Assembly: GCF_030247185.1 (NCBI RefSeq)
Contig: NC_080572.1
Span: 185,904,866 to 185,968,865, forward strand
Direction: 5' to 3'
DNA from: Malaya genurostris
Taxonomy: Eukaryota; Arthropoda; Insecta; Diptera; Culicidae
DNA length: 64,000 bases
Shown: one piece after another, positions 47,462-58,849 of the stretch
Numbering within the stretch: position 1 is the stretch's first letter
Layout of the letters: every line of letters begins with the position of its first letter
Translations under genes and position numbers: made by a program
The notes under the pieces: generated by a model
The model's input: the letters and a program-made list of their open reading frames with translations, nothing else
Databases searched by the model: none
What the model was told of the DNA's origin: nothing

Positions 47462-47616
47462 CGGATCACGGTCATTTCGTCGAAAGCCATTTCGCCAAAA
47501 GCCGTTTCGCCGAAAGTCGTTTCGCCGAAAGTCATTCCGCCGAATGATATTTCGCCGAATGACATTTCGCCGAAAGCCATTTCGCCGAAAGGGTGATTTC
47601 GCCGATTCCTACAATT
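47462..47616 (+). repeat. Solitary array of TTTCGCCGAAAG words
   Basis: Nine tandem 15-bp words, three variable bases plus TTTCGCCGAAAG (some with one or two changes), preceded by CGGATCACGGTCATTTCG, which matches the reverse complement at the outer right edge of the iterated-word element at 7694-8302. No core or inverted partner was found in the window, so this is a half element or a truncated one. The spacing and variable triplets might suggest CRISPR, but the units are far too short. Confidence 0.7.
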
Positions 47617-47950
47617 GTCTTAATATTATAATTTCTTTTTTGTTTTAAATTGCCCACCACACTCCCCCACACCAAAAAGCTCAACAAGGAGCCCCCTGGT
47701 AATGGACGCAACTAATCTCAGTTCATTAACACAATTTTAATACTAACAAAAAAAAAACAACAAGAAGAACTGAGATTAAAACAATTTATTCTAAGATGTG
47801 CAATTAACTAATTTATTGGTGTGGAATCCCAGTGGAAATAAGTTTCCTTTTAAAGGATCCACGTTTTATATCTAAAATTGAATAATATAATACTGTTGAC
47901 GTTTAACTAACATTGATATACAGATAGATTACGATTGTTTAAACTTTACG
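47617..47950. other. Probable LINE 3' UTR, no gene seen
   Basis: AT-rich, with a poly-A-like run on the plus strand at 47750. On the minus strand it follows the stop of the L2/CR1-like tail and is likely its 3' untranslated region. Confidence 0.35.
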
Positions 47951-48480
47951 CTTATTAAATTTCATTCAGTCTTTGTCTAAAGTAATGCTTCAATCTAGAT
48001 CTAAATATGGTACGGATGTTGATTTGTTGTATGTCAAGAGGAAGTGCCTTAAATTTTGTAGGAACAACAAACAGAATACGCCTTTGGCCCAGAGTTGTGG
48101 TTGTTCGAATGCGTTGCAAGTTGCCATTACGGCGCGTCGCGTACAAATGGTTTGGAGTTGAAAACTGTATGTTACGATGTGTCGTGGCATGCAAAGTATC
48201 ATGAACGAACAACAAGGTTTGCATGTCACATAAGTAAGCTATTGGTAGAGCATTATGAGCTTGGTCGCAGTACAATGAAAGCGTAGAGAACAGCAGGGGT
48301 CTATTAAAAATGGTTTTAAGACACCTATTCTGAAGAGTTTGTGAATTTTTTCAGATGAGAGCTAGCTGCACGGCCCCAGACTGATACAAGATAATTAAGT
48401 TGTGAGTGAATATAAGCATAGTAGTAGCTCAAAAGTGCACGCCGAGGAACATATGATCGCACTCTCCACATGATACCACA
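47951..48480 (-). pseudogene. L2/CR1-like LINE ORF2 C-terminal fragment
   Basis: After frame repair the minus strand reads GIMWRVRSYVPRRALLSYYY, then AYIHSQLNYLVSVWGRA, HNALPIAYLCDMQTLLFVHD, TRRNGNLQRI and FRSRLKHYFRQRL with a stop at 47955. This is the post-RT thumb and tail region of CR1/L2-type LINEs (HSxLxYxxxVWG, then LP-...-FKxxLKxYL). The reverse transcriptase itself is gone: the copy is cut at about 48500, where an I-element fragment of opposite orientation begins. A frameshift and a stop lie near 48325. Confidence 0.7.
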
Positions 48481-48504
48481 GTAAGATGCGACACGAAAAA
48501 CGAC

Positions 48505-49435
48505 GACACGAGAAACCGCAATGAGCACTCTTCGGAATACGGCCACAGACGAATGAGGAATCGTAACGTAGGAAATGAGAGTGAGGAATACTCGAACCGA
48601 TGGATATTTGACTTTGCGAGAATAGTTTGTCCAGATTCTGTTCCTACGCATAGCATTATTCGGGAATCTTTTCCAAATAATGGTTCCATTGATAGCCCCT
48701 TTTCAATGATGGAATTTTCCATAGCACTCATGTCTTGTAACAATAACGGTCCTGGGTTGGACAAAATTAAATTCAACTTGGTGAAGAATCGGCCCGACCT
48801 CGCAAAAAGACGTTTGTTCGAATTGTTCAACAAGTTTCTTGAGTAAAATATTGTCCCACCAGACTAAAGGCAAGTGAAAGTTATCGCCATTCAAAAGCCA
48901 GGGAAACAAGCTTCCAATCACAACTCATACAGACCTACATTGCAATGTTGTCCTGCATCAGAAAATTGTTCAAAAAAATTATTCTACGACGCCTCGACAC
49001 TTGGGTCGAGACGAACGGTTTGTTGTCAGATACTCAGTTTGGTTTTCGTAGAAATAAAGGGACAAATGAACTGTTAGGCGCAGATGGCAGTTCAATTTGA
49101 ACTGCTTTAAGCACTGATGAGCCGAAGGCGAAACGTGAAGAAAGCTGAAATAAAATATGTGCTTTTCTGTACAAACCAAAAAACCCCTAAATGTTCACCA
49201 TATGTCACAGGAAATCGATCCTTCAAGATATATTCCTATCCGTGACAGCCTCCTAAATGTCCCTGACTTAACTTTATTTTTCGACACATCCATGCAGCGC
49301 GAAATGCGTGAAATTTAGGAACACCTACGCTCGATGGAAATCCCAAAAATGTTTACAAGTAAGTTCAGGCATATTGACTCTGAGAAAATGTTTTACACGG
49401 ACGGATCACGAATTGAAGAGGCTACTGGTCACACA
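48505..49435 (+). pseudogene. Damaged second copy of the I-clade ORF2
   Basis: 48505-49080 corresponds to residues 368-555 of the intact ORF2 (MRNRNVGNESEEYSNRWIFD, PDSVPTHSIIRESF, FNLVKNRPDLAKRRLFELFN) with in-frame stops after LFNKFLE and PPD. 49195-49431 corresponds to residues 885-965 (ending KMFYTDGSRIEEATG). The 330 residues between, including the whole RT active site, are gone; 49083-49175 is instead sequence of the hairpin MITE family. It is about 90 percent or more like the intact copy and lies in opposite orientation to it. Confidence 0.85.
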
Positions 49436-49546
49436 GTCAGCATCATTTTTCCAAACTAGTGCTTGACATTTGCGTTGTCTATTTGTAATCAGTGATGCTA
49501 ATCTAAAAAAGCCTTCTTAGTCCACTTAGTGGAATTTTCATATATC

Positions 49547-49859
49547 TTGAAAAATCACCATAGGGGGGAGTACATGAAATTTTCGAAACCGAAAAAAAAT
49601 TTTTGATGCCAAAAGGCTTAGAATAGCATGAAACGTCGAGATTTAGTGTCTTCTCGAAAAAAAATTTTTTTGAAAAAGTCAACTTTTTGGCACTTAGAAA
49701 AAATATGAAAATTTTCCCAGAAAGTTGATTTTTTCAAAAAAACTTTTTTTTGAGATGACACTAAATTTCGATGTTTCATGCAGTTTTAAGAGTTTCGGCA
49801 TCAAAAAAAATTTCGATTTTGGAAATTTCATGTACTCCCCCCTATGGTGCTTTTTCAAG
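49547..49859. repeat. Long inverted repeat (hairpin), about 145-bp arms
   Basis: The left arm has CACCATAGGGGGGAGTACAT, GAAATTTTCGAAA, TTTTTGATGCC, CATGAAACGTCGA and GATTTAGTGTC; the right arm carries the same words inverted. The loop is centred at about 49,703. Arms are roughly 85 percent alike. It could be a foldback MITE; no target duplication was identified. As RNA it would be a substrate for Dicer-type processing. Confidence 0.8.
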
Positions 49860-49989
49860 GTCGAAAATTGTCAAACCTTTACCACCGGGCAGCACCCCTT
49901 ACGCATGTCCGATTTAGGTCAAATTTTGCATGAAGGCTTTTTTCGAGGTGCTTAAATTTTTTAGCACTAGAACTTAACGAAAATAGAGG

Positions 49990-50389
49990 TTATCCTTAAA
50001 TTTTGGCACCCATATATATAAGAGCGGTAAAAATCAATGTGTTTTGTCGATTACGTCACTTATACCATCATATATCTGGAACCAAAAGTCAAAACCATTT
50101 GATCTTCGAACTTGATCAATGGCCCGACAGTAGCTTTCAAACGAGCCCAAGTTTGTTAAAATCGGTTCAGCCATCTCTGAGAAAATTGAGCGCGTTCAAA
50201 TTAAACACCTTTTGTCGGTTACGTCACTTATACAATCATATCTCCGAAACCAAAATTCACAGCCATTTGATCTACGAACTTGATCAATGGCCCGACAGTA
50301 GCTTTCAAACGAGCCCAAGTTTGTTAAAATCGGTTCAGCCATGTCTGAGAAAATTTAGCGCGTTCAAATATCTACTAAAAGAGCACACA

Positions 50390-50421
<32 letters not shown>

Positions 50422-50535
50422 TACACACAGACATTTTCCGATCTCGTCGAACTGAGTCGAATGGTATACAACACTATGGGTCTCCGAGGCTCCGTTCGAA
50501 AGTCGGTTTTTCCAGCAATTCTAATACCTTTCTAT
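49990..50535 (+). repeat. Noncoding repeat with 175-bp tandem duplication and CA tract
   Basis: Two tandem units (about 50030-50200 and 50205-50380) share ATCAATGGCCCGACAGTAGC, AGCCCAAGTTTGTTAAAATC and GGTTCAGCCATSTCTGAGAA at over 90 percent identity. A (CA)n run at 50383-50428 and CTCGTCGAACTGAGTCGAAT follow. The combination is characteristic, in my experience, of mosquito intronic repeats. The 150-codon frame over it is an artefact. Confidence 0.75.
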
Positions 50536-50539
50536 AGAG

Positions 50540-52180
50540 AAAAGCAAAAACTAGATTTATTTAAGTGAGAATAATGCATCCCAAAAATTTGTCACTCTCT
50601 TGATTTTACCAAAACACGTTAGGAAAATAAACTTGATTATTTCGACTTCGTTGATGTGTAATAGCAGGAAGTTTACAGTCGATTTTGAAAATTCAAGAAA
50701 CTAAGATACTGATTACTTTAGGTTCTCAAGTGAAGCGTGCTTGCGTCTGTTGTCTTCCGTCATACAACAATAAAATACAGCCAAGATAAATCCTTGTTAA
50801 AAGCATTTATCATAAATCAGAACAAAAAACCATCGAACCGTAGGGAGTTATCCTTAACTTTTCGCACACGAAACGAATCGACTCCCCACCACAGCACGCC
50901 ACTGCTGGCCGTATAATATTGCATATTAAAATCGTAATGGATATGTTTCCACGCGTCATCATTCTAAATTTCCTGCTTTCCGGTTCTGTGGCGGTGTTCC
51001 AGTGCGGTTAACAACGGTTGAACCTTTGCCTAAGCCGGTAAGTTATTCCGGTCTGAAATTGGTACTTGTGTGAAAATGGTCCATGTTTACAGGGAAAGAG
51101 GTCGCAATTTCCATTCATCTGGGATGAATAACGATTGGCATTAATGGCCTAACTTATTCGCCACAGCACATAATGGTTGTTGTTTCGCAACAAAATAACG
51201 TATGATTATCGAGTTTTCTTCAAGCAGTTTTGGCGGGGTACTTGTACGACGCACATTTGAAGAACAACACATACTATTCAGAACCGAGATCAATGCTGAA
51301 AAAGAATGTTTATTTCTGGTAAGAAATTTCACGCGATTGTTTCAAGTTGATTTCATTCTATTACCCTTTAAGTTTATGAATGAGACCAACTTGTCAGTCT
51401 GCATCTCTACAAATTATCAGATTTTTAGTTATGAAAAAGAACAGCCATTTGTTAGCACCTAAAGAGGTTGATTTCACAAAATGGTTCTGTATAAACAGGC
51501 TATTATTCACAAGTTACTACACCGACAGTGAAAGCAGAACATGATCTATGACAGCTGCCTACCAGAGGCGGAGTCTTCTATCGTCTATCACACAGATGCA
51601 GGGAACCTACCGAATAGAGTCGTTAGTGAAATTCAAGCACGTTTGTGTTTTCCTAGTCGTTATATTTATAGTGTGGCATCATGTTCACGTATAGTGGAGA
51701 CATGGATGTGAAATAAAATACAGCAGATATGCACACGAAAACGGCGCCATGTGATGGGCAAAACAAATTCCGTTCAATTATTTTTATGGAAGCTTTTCAG
51801 CATTTGTATACTTCAGCGTCGGTTTGCTAAATGGATGTGCTTTTAGTGTGAATGCTTTGTGTGTTTGTAGGTCTATTTGATAGGGAGGATATACTAGTGA
51901 TTGATTGATTGCTCGGGAGGATATGGTTATTAATGAGATCCTTGACATACGCTCGGTATTAGGCAAGACTAGTCAAGTCCATGCTGTTTGATTACCTTTG
52001 AAGTATTTCCGGTGATGTGTTTTCACGTAGGAAATCGAGAAATCATGATGCAGCATTCGCAACCCGTGTCAGGATCATTTGGCAGAAAGCTATTTTACAG
52101 AAAGAACCATTTCTCAGAATCATCAGTAACATTCACCATCAACTTTAAACCTAATATATTTCGAATGCAGTTCTAACGGT
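50540..52180. other. Unique-looking stretch, no gene seen
   Basis: About 1.6 kb with only short frames, one at 51202-51462 (plus) overlapping a minus frame. No repeat was matched. Confidence 0.45.
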
Positions 52181-52183
52181 TAG

Positions 52184-52610
52184 TCTATATATATAAAAAT
52201 GCAGAGATCATTCTTTGTAATCGCATCACGTAAGAACGGATGGACGGATTGAGATGCTTTTTTTTGTTTGATCAGTTTTTACCCCCACCGGGTTCGTACA
52301 TCAAAAAAATTTGGAAAACTTACCGGAAAAGTGGGAAAAACCAATAAAGTTATTTTGTATGGACAATGGAATTTTCCACTGAAAAAGTCGCCAATGATTG
52401 CTAGATCTACGATTGATGTTTGGCGTGCAACGAGTTGCATAAGTGCTTGACCGTCGAAGGAAAGAATACTAGATCGTAGAAAAAATCGTTTGGCGCGCAA
52501 CGAATAGTTTTGTGTGAAGATTTCACATGCCTACTTGATGTAATGTGATTCGTCATTACGTCGAACCACGTGCTTAATTGGGTATCAAAATTGTTGCTTG
52601 CCAAATGACT
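52184..52610 (+). mobile_element. Helitron-like element, 5' end copy
   Basis: It begins TCTATATATATAAAAATGCA, consistent with a Helitron 5' TC terminus, and is colinear (inverted) with 18700-19281. The 3' terminus (hairpin plus CTRR) was not located; similarity to the other copy fades near 52,610. No Rep/helicase sequence. The minus frame at 52279-52500 has a counterpart in the other copy, but there is no evidence that it is translated. Confidence 0.55.
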
Positions 52611-54984
52611 TAATGACGGAATGCTATGTCATATGCTCTAGAAAACCGCTGTGGGCAGGAGAAAAAGGTCTATATCATTTACCAGTTGATGAATTGGGTG
52701 TTCAATGGAGTCAGATGAATAGTATTGGTCATCGCGGGAGCAAGGTTAACAAATCAGAAATTTTTTTAATGAATCAATGAAAAGATTGTACTGTAGAAGC
52801 GCTAAGGTCAAACTAAAAGATTTTCCTTGCCTTTTTTCTTTTTAATGATCTAGATAAGACTATGCGAACACAGTAAGTGACTATTAGATATCAATGTTCA
52901 AGATGATTTACCATAAAGAATATTGAGACTGTCATTTCATATTGCATATTCTGTGAAGAATGATCGAGCTGGTAAGATCAATATGAAATTAAAATTTAAG
53001 CGTCGTTTCCAAGCAATCAAAAGTTCCGCAGTACCTGAAAATATCCACTAAATATTAGAGCTCTAAAGTACGCATGGTAAGCTTTTTGATAACTTGAACG
53101 TACAGAACAGATTCTGAGAAAAATTAATCGCTGCTTAAAAACTGTACACACCGAATTATTTTTTTACGGATGTCGGTACAGTTTTACTGACTTTCAAACA
53201 GCTGAACACATTCGGTAATCCGTTCAGTAAAAGTTTTATTTGCTGAATGAGATAGTAGAGTTCCACTGAACTTCGATCTGTCATAATTCTACTGACTTCT
53301 TCATCATTCAATACCGATGTTCGGCTAAATTTACAAAACAATCCTAACTTTTATGTAAACGTCTTGACCGGTAAAGTATTACTGTTTTTTGGTAAATTTA
53401 GTTTTGTAGATCGGTGAAAGGAAGGAGCAATTTTTTTTTTCAAAACATATTTTCATCCGATTAATTAATTTATTCGCGTGTGATGAATGAATTGAATTAC
53501 ATTTGCTCTCCAGAAATAATTTATACAAATAAAACGAATCTAATATCTTTCGGATTCTCAATGCATGTAGAAGTAGGATCTCCCATACTATTTTTAGAAT
53601 CCGGAAATAAAACAGTTGAAGAAGGCTTTTTGAATATATTCACTCAATGAAAACTTACCACCAGGAATCAGTATTATCTATTTTGTGCACAGCAATCAAT
53701 TTGCACCTTTTTTTCTCTACAAATCTAGAAATGTTCACATATTTACGTCCGAAAATGATGTCATTTGACAAATCTGTATTTCTGCTGAATATTTCAGTGA
53801 TGATTACTGAATTCCTTCATTTTTTTAAATTAATTTTCCGAATATTGGTAAAACATCGTCAACTGAGTTTGCCAAGAGAATTGACGTTTCACACAGTGTC
53901 AGTAAATGTATCGTAACTTTTACATAAGATTTTCCTATATTCAGTAGTTCCGTATATAGATGACCGTAAGTTGGATAAATTTTACGTATCTTTCTGTAAA
54001 AATAATATTTGACAGATCGTTGCCGCAAAAATTATTACCGAACACAAAAATAGAAATTTTTTGTGTATAAGAAACTGCTTCAAAGTTTGTTGTTCTGTCG
54101 GGTTTTATTCACGTATGAGTACCTGTTTCTCAAAAAACGGACTGTTCAGAAAAGAAATCTGAGAATTGTTCAATTTTTGCTTAACAGAAGAATTTCACTC
54201 TAATTTTTTGTGATATTTCCTGTTTTGGGCTGAAATGAATGTGTGCCGAATTTCGTTGATAGTAGGTTAAGTAATTAGAAAAATAATGGAGAAAAACGTT
54301 AACCACATAGTCATAGGTTGACAATTCTGCTATCCAAAACCATAAATTCGAAGAATTCATTTTTGGACGAAACGAAGTTCGATGGGTCAACTAGTGTCAA
54401 TAAAAAATATTACTACTAGTTTCCTTAAATATCGTATTAGTATTTCGGTATTCGTTACTCAAAAACACTGTTTTTATCAAACGATTATCTGCTATGAATT
54501 ACATTAAAAATAGCATTTATTTTAGTGTACACTGTTCATGATCTTATTATTATTTCAGGTTTGTTTGTATCAGTATATCAGTTTTATTCAAAGTAAGATA
54601 GCTGACAATTTGTTGAACTCATGGAAAAGGAAGGAGGCTAGCATAAAAAAAATTAACGTTCAACAAAGTGCCTAAATTTTGCATGATGCATTCCTCAGTG
54701 CATTGGTTTGTGTTGGTAAATAAAAGCAAGCGAAGGAGAGCTAAGAAATGAAATAGCAATCATTCATCGGAAGAAAGCTTAAACTGACCAAAAAATCAAT
54801 TTTTCCTAAGAAACCACATCTGTCACGTTCAAAACCAATTCTCGAGAACTTTTTCGATTATTTGGTTATCGATAAGCTTCATTTCGAACGAAAACTATAT
54901 CCGCTTCTAACATTTATTTTACTTCGTAAATGCTGTTTGCTTTCATTGGAAGAGATGTGGATTCCATCTGGGAAATTCTCTTCA
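52611..54984. other. No gene seen; possible decayed MITE at about 53145-54070
   Basis: The left words ACACCGAATTATTTTTTTACGG and the right words (inverted) GTGTTCGGTAATAATTTTTG may be remnants of one pair of inverted ends around 900 bp of AT-rich DNA, but alignment by eye is weak and flanks give no clean duplication. 54420-54620 partly resembles the I element 3' region at 32580-32790 (CAGGTTTGTTTGTATCAGT, AAGATAGCTGRC). (Two phrases above are trimmed alignments.). Confidence 0.35.
54420..54650 (-). pseudogene. Fragment of I-element 3' UTR
   Basis: CACTGTTTTTATCAAACGA, GAATTACATTAAA, TTTCAGGTTTGTTTGTATC and AAGTAAGATAGCTG match 32635-32775 in order, the region just past the stop of the intact I element. 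No ORF part is attached. It is a third, minimal trace of that family in the window. Confidence 0.65.
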
Positions 54985-54988
54985 TTAA

Positions 54989-55595
54989 GGGGTTACACCA
55001 CTGTAGAAAAAAAAGAGAAGCACTTTTTTGGGGAATCATTTTGGGATCCAAAAAATGGAGTAATCCGAATTTTGTATAAAGCACTTTTTAATATGTATAT
55101 TTAAGTACAAAAAAAATGATCAGTTTTGAAAATTGAAAACCAAAATGGCTGCTTGGCATTTTGACGGCCGGAAATTCAGCTTCCACAATTTTCGATCTAG
55201 AACAAAAAAACAAAACATTTTCTAATTTCATATTACAATATCAAAAAACGTGGTTCTGAGATAAACGCGTTTAAAGTTTTACGATCGTATCTTACATGCC
55301 ATTAATCGGCAAGGTCTGGACCATACAATTCGACTTCGTTGTCGATATCCTCCTCTTGTTGGGCCATTCCTTAAGGCATTTAAATCGATCCTATTCACTC
55401 GGAAGGATGATGCGCGCGAACATAAAAGGCGCTCGGAGTATAATAGTCGGAGTCTCGCGGTAAAACTCTCAATTAAGACATCTAGAAAATTTTCCCGTTT
55501 TTCATCTTTTGGAATATTATTTTTTATATAAAAATGACCTTTTCCAATGAAAAAATATTTCCGATTTTTTTAAAATTCTGCAGTGGTGTAACCCC
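54989..55595. mobile_element. TTAA-flanked MITE with GGGGTTACACCACTG ends
   Basis: 607 bp. The left end GGGGTTACACCACTGTAGAA and right end (inverted) GGGGTTACACCACTGCAGAA differ by one base. TTAA flanks lie at 54985-54988 and 55596-55599. Thus piggyBac-type duplication, but with ends unrelated to the element at 1431-2771, so two TTAA families are present. The body has no transposase. Confidence 0.85.
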
Positions 55596-55822
55596 TTAAC
55601 ATGTTAATTTTGGATTGCATTCATGTTCGATATATTTTTCGTATTCATAATGTATGCTATATTTTCACATTTAACGTACAATTTCATGCTCAATTAGGCC
55701 GTTGCATTATTTGTTTCATTTGGGGCTACCATGTTTGGCATAAAGTCGTTTGGCATAATACCGTTTGGCATAATCCTGTGTTTTGCGGGACCTTTTCTTA
55801 GTACATGTTCCCGCACCCCGCC

Positions 55823-58160
55823 CTTGCCCAAAGCCACCTTGGGGCAATAGAAACCTACGTGAGCTTAAAAGGTTACGAGCAGCTGCACTTCGGCACTATT
55901 CCAATCGACGAAACCCAATAACAAAGAGGGATTTTGCTCAAGCTAGTAACAATTATCGGTCGTACAATCGCTATCTCTACTCGAAGCACGTACAAAAAAC
56001 TCAATCCAATCTGAAACGAAATCCGAAGAAATTTTGGTCTTTTGTTAATGGCAAACGCAAAGAAAACGGACTTCCTTCCAGCATGTTCCTTGAAAATGAA
56101 ACATCAAACACTCTAAGAGGCACCTGCAACTTATTCGCACAACACTTCTCGAGAGTATTCAATACAGACTCGGCTAATTCTACTCAGGTGGAACGATGCC
56201 TTCGAAACGTTCCATATAATGTGATAAATATTGCTAACATTCGATTCACTGATGAGGATATTATGACGGCAATAAGTAAGTTAAAATCCTCAACATCAGC
56301 TGGGCCAGATGGAATTCCGTCTATAGTATTGAAAAGATGTTCGAGAGCATTGTGTGCGCCCCTCAAATTAATTTTCAACCAATCAATGTCGCAGTCACGG
56401 TTTCCTGCATGCTGGAAAAAATCGTACATGTTCCCGATCTTCAAAAAAGGAGATAAACAAAATATTGCAAATTACCGAGGTATAACTTCTCTCTGTGCTG
56501 GATCAAAGCTGTTGGAGATTTTAGTGGGGAACGTTTTATTCCGTGAAACAAAGACATATATCTCTAATGATCAGCATGGTTTTTATCCAGGCAGATCTAC
56601 AATCACTAACTTGACACAATTTTGTTCCCTTTGTATTAAGAACATTGAAACTGGATCACAGATAGATACAATATATACCGACCTGAAAGCAGCGTTTGAC
56701 CGTGTAAATCATACGCTCTTGATTGCGAAACTGGAGCGTCTAGGTGCATCGTCTAGTTTCTCTCAGTGGCTTAAGTCATATCTCGTAGGCCGAATTTTAT
56801 CAGTGAAGCTAGGAAATGTCGAGTCACAAAACTTCGCTAACGAATCAGGTGTTCCTCAAGAAAGCAATCTCGGACCATTGCTGTTTTCATTATTTTTTAA
56901 TGACATTTCTTTTGTCATTCCACCAGGATGCAGACTTATGTATGCGGACGATTTGAAACTGTTTCTTGTTGTGCAATCGACAGCTGATTGCATGGAACTT
57001 CAGGTGTTCCTCAAGGAAGCAATCTCGGACCATTGCTGTTTTCATTATTTTTTAATGACATTTCTTTTGTCATTCCACCAGGATGCAGACTTATGTATGC
57101 GGACGATTTGAAACTGTTTCTTGTTGTGCAATCGACAGCTGATTGCATGGAACTTCAGCAGCACCTAAACAATTTTTGTGAATGGTGCAATCTCAACCTC
57201 TTAACTATAAGTGTGTCCAAATGCTCTGTGATTTCTTTCACACGTAAGAAAAGCCCGATAGTCTGGAACTACTCTATTTCTGGGGAAACACTTGAAAGAG
57301 TAACTGTTTTCAAAGATTTGGGTGTGCTTCTTGATTCTCAGCTCTCCTTCAGACATCACTACTCGCATATAATTGCTCAGGCAAATAGAAACTTAGGTTT
57401 CATCATGAGGATCGCCAAAGAGTTTACTGATCCATACTGCCTGCGAGCGTTATATTACGCGTTAGTACGGTCTACCCTTGAAACCGCAGTGCACATTTGG
57501 TGTCCTTACGCCAGTGTTTGGATCAATAGAATTGAAGCAGTACAATCACGATTCCTGCGATTTGCTCTCAGATCTCTGTCATGGCGTAATCCGTCAGAGC
57601 TTCCACCATACATTGAGCGCTGTCGTTTGCTCAACATGGACACACTAGACAAACGACGAAATATACTCAGAGCAGTATTTATAGCGAAATTGCTGAATGG
57701 AGAAATTGATGCTCCTGAAATTCTCTCGCAAATATGTATTAATGTCCCTCCAAGAACGCAAAGAGCGCGGAATTTCTTGCGACTCGACTTTCGAAGAACG
57801 GAATATGGCCAGAACGAACCGATTAGGGCAATGTGCAATGTTTTCAATAGTGTGTACGACCTTTTTGACTTTTGTGTATCTAGTGTTGTTTTCAAGAATA
57901 GGCTTAAGAGACTCGGATAGAATATAAGTAGAACTTAATTATTTTTTAGCACTGGACAATGTTTGCATTCGTTAGGCTAATGTTTTTGAATTAACTATGT
58001 AAACAAATATGTAAAATGTTAAAAAAGATGATGGGTTTTTACGCGCATTTGATGAATTTCAAATTGGCTTTTCCCACTCCACCAAAAATTCCATTGAGAT
58101 CAATCCAGGTCAGATGGAAAGAAATAGATAAATAAATAAATAAATAAAATAAATAAATAA
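55823..58160 (+). pseudogene. 5'-truncated jockey/CR1-like LINE with duplicated RT box
   Basis: The first frame (ATG at 55783, LINE sequence from about 55823) starts in the linker before RT (KPPWGNRNLRELKRLR), so the endonuclease is missing. RT motifs follow: AGPDGIPS, ANYRGITSL, DQHGFYPGRST, motif A YTDLKAAFDRVNH, SGVPQESNLGPLLFSLFFND and YADD (56941-56952). A 155-bp tandem duplication then shifts the frame. The second frame (56988-57920) contains the repeated SGVPQGSNLGPLLF and a second YADD, followed by the thumb and tail, with a stop at 57918. Sequence ends in a TAAA-rich tail near 58120-58160. Apart from this duplication it is barely decayed. It lies inside iterated-word element 2. Confidence 0.85.
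56846..57155 (+). repeat. 155-bp tandem duplication within the RT gene
   Basis: 56846-57000 and 57001-57155 are identical apart from one noticed base (A in the first copy and G in the second in the GGA/GAA codon of VPQGSN). The boundary shows a CAG at each junction, suggesting short-homology slippage. Since 155 is not divisible by three, the frame breaks. Near identity marks it as recent, or as an assembly artefact. Confidence 0.9.
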
Positions 58161-58849
58161 TAGTTATTTGGCATAATGGTTATTTGGCATAACAGATAAC
58201 ATGCTTAATGGAAATTGCTTTTATTTATTGAAATTTTGTAAGGTCTAATGCGGCTACGCCTCATCGTTTTTAATGACCTGCTGTCCGACCTCGCTGCCGC
58301 TCGTATGTACCTAACTAAGGGATAGCTCCTAGCTTTGAGTAATCCGGGCAATTGGCCGCAACTAGACAGAGGTGATTTCTGAGGGGGGATGCCCCCCACC
58401 CCTCCCCGCAGTGGCCGGCGCTTCATACGGCGGGTCGCCGGCGCACTCGCGGCCTTCGGTCGTCTCGACCTGAATCATCTATGACGAACAGAAGATTGTG
58501 CTAGCACTAAGCGAGTTGCTTATATAAAAAGACAGTGGGCTATTTAATACAGAATTTTAAAAATAAAAAATAATAATGCTATTTTACGTAATATTATCGA
58601 AATATTCGGACCGCATATAAAATTCACACATTTCGTTCGAGTTTTCCTTGCAAAACATCACTCGATCGAAAAATAAACGAAAATTTACATTAGAATAAAA
58701 TATTACGAATCCATTTATTATTATGACAAATGTCATTATGCCAAATGGCCATTATGCCAAATAACTGTTATGCCAAATAACCATTATGCCAAATGACCTT
58801 ATGCCAAACGGGCCGCCCCCGTTTCATTTTACCTATCACATAATAAAAA

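Larger units (their letters stand above)
55730..58807. mobile_element. Iterated-word element 2 (TTTGGCATAAT words) with LINE insertion
   Basis: The left arm holds three 15-bp words of the form GTTTGGCATAATNCC at 55730-55775. After the inserted LINE two more words lie at 58163-58200. Then comes a core with a GC-rich part, then the right arm (58730-58807) with five inverted words ending ATGCCAAAC. The outermost word is the same on both sides. The core part (58260-58445, read on the minus strand) has ACGAGCGGCAGCGAGGTCGG, CAAAGCTAGG and CCGCCGTATGAAGCG, matching element 1 at 7840-8000 in order. The minus frame at 58205-58426 is a GC-driven artefact. Confidence 0.65.

Noticed and set aside
47462..47616. 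CRISPR-like array (constant words with variable triplets)
   Set aside because: Units are 15 bp with only three variable bases, in eukaryotic DNA, with no cas genes. It is an iterated-word array.
48703..48921. Minus-strand frames at 48.4-48.9 kb and at 35.0-35.5 kb (plus) that resemble each other
   Set aside because: They are antisense shadows of the two I-element ORF2 copies.
53145..54070. A MITE with ACACCGAATTATTTTT ends
   Set aside because: Inverted similarity is weak by eye and no target duplication was found; kept only as a note within the unassigned stretch.
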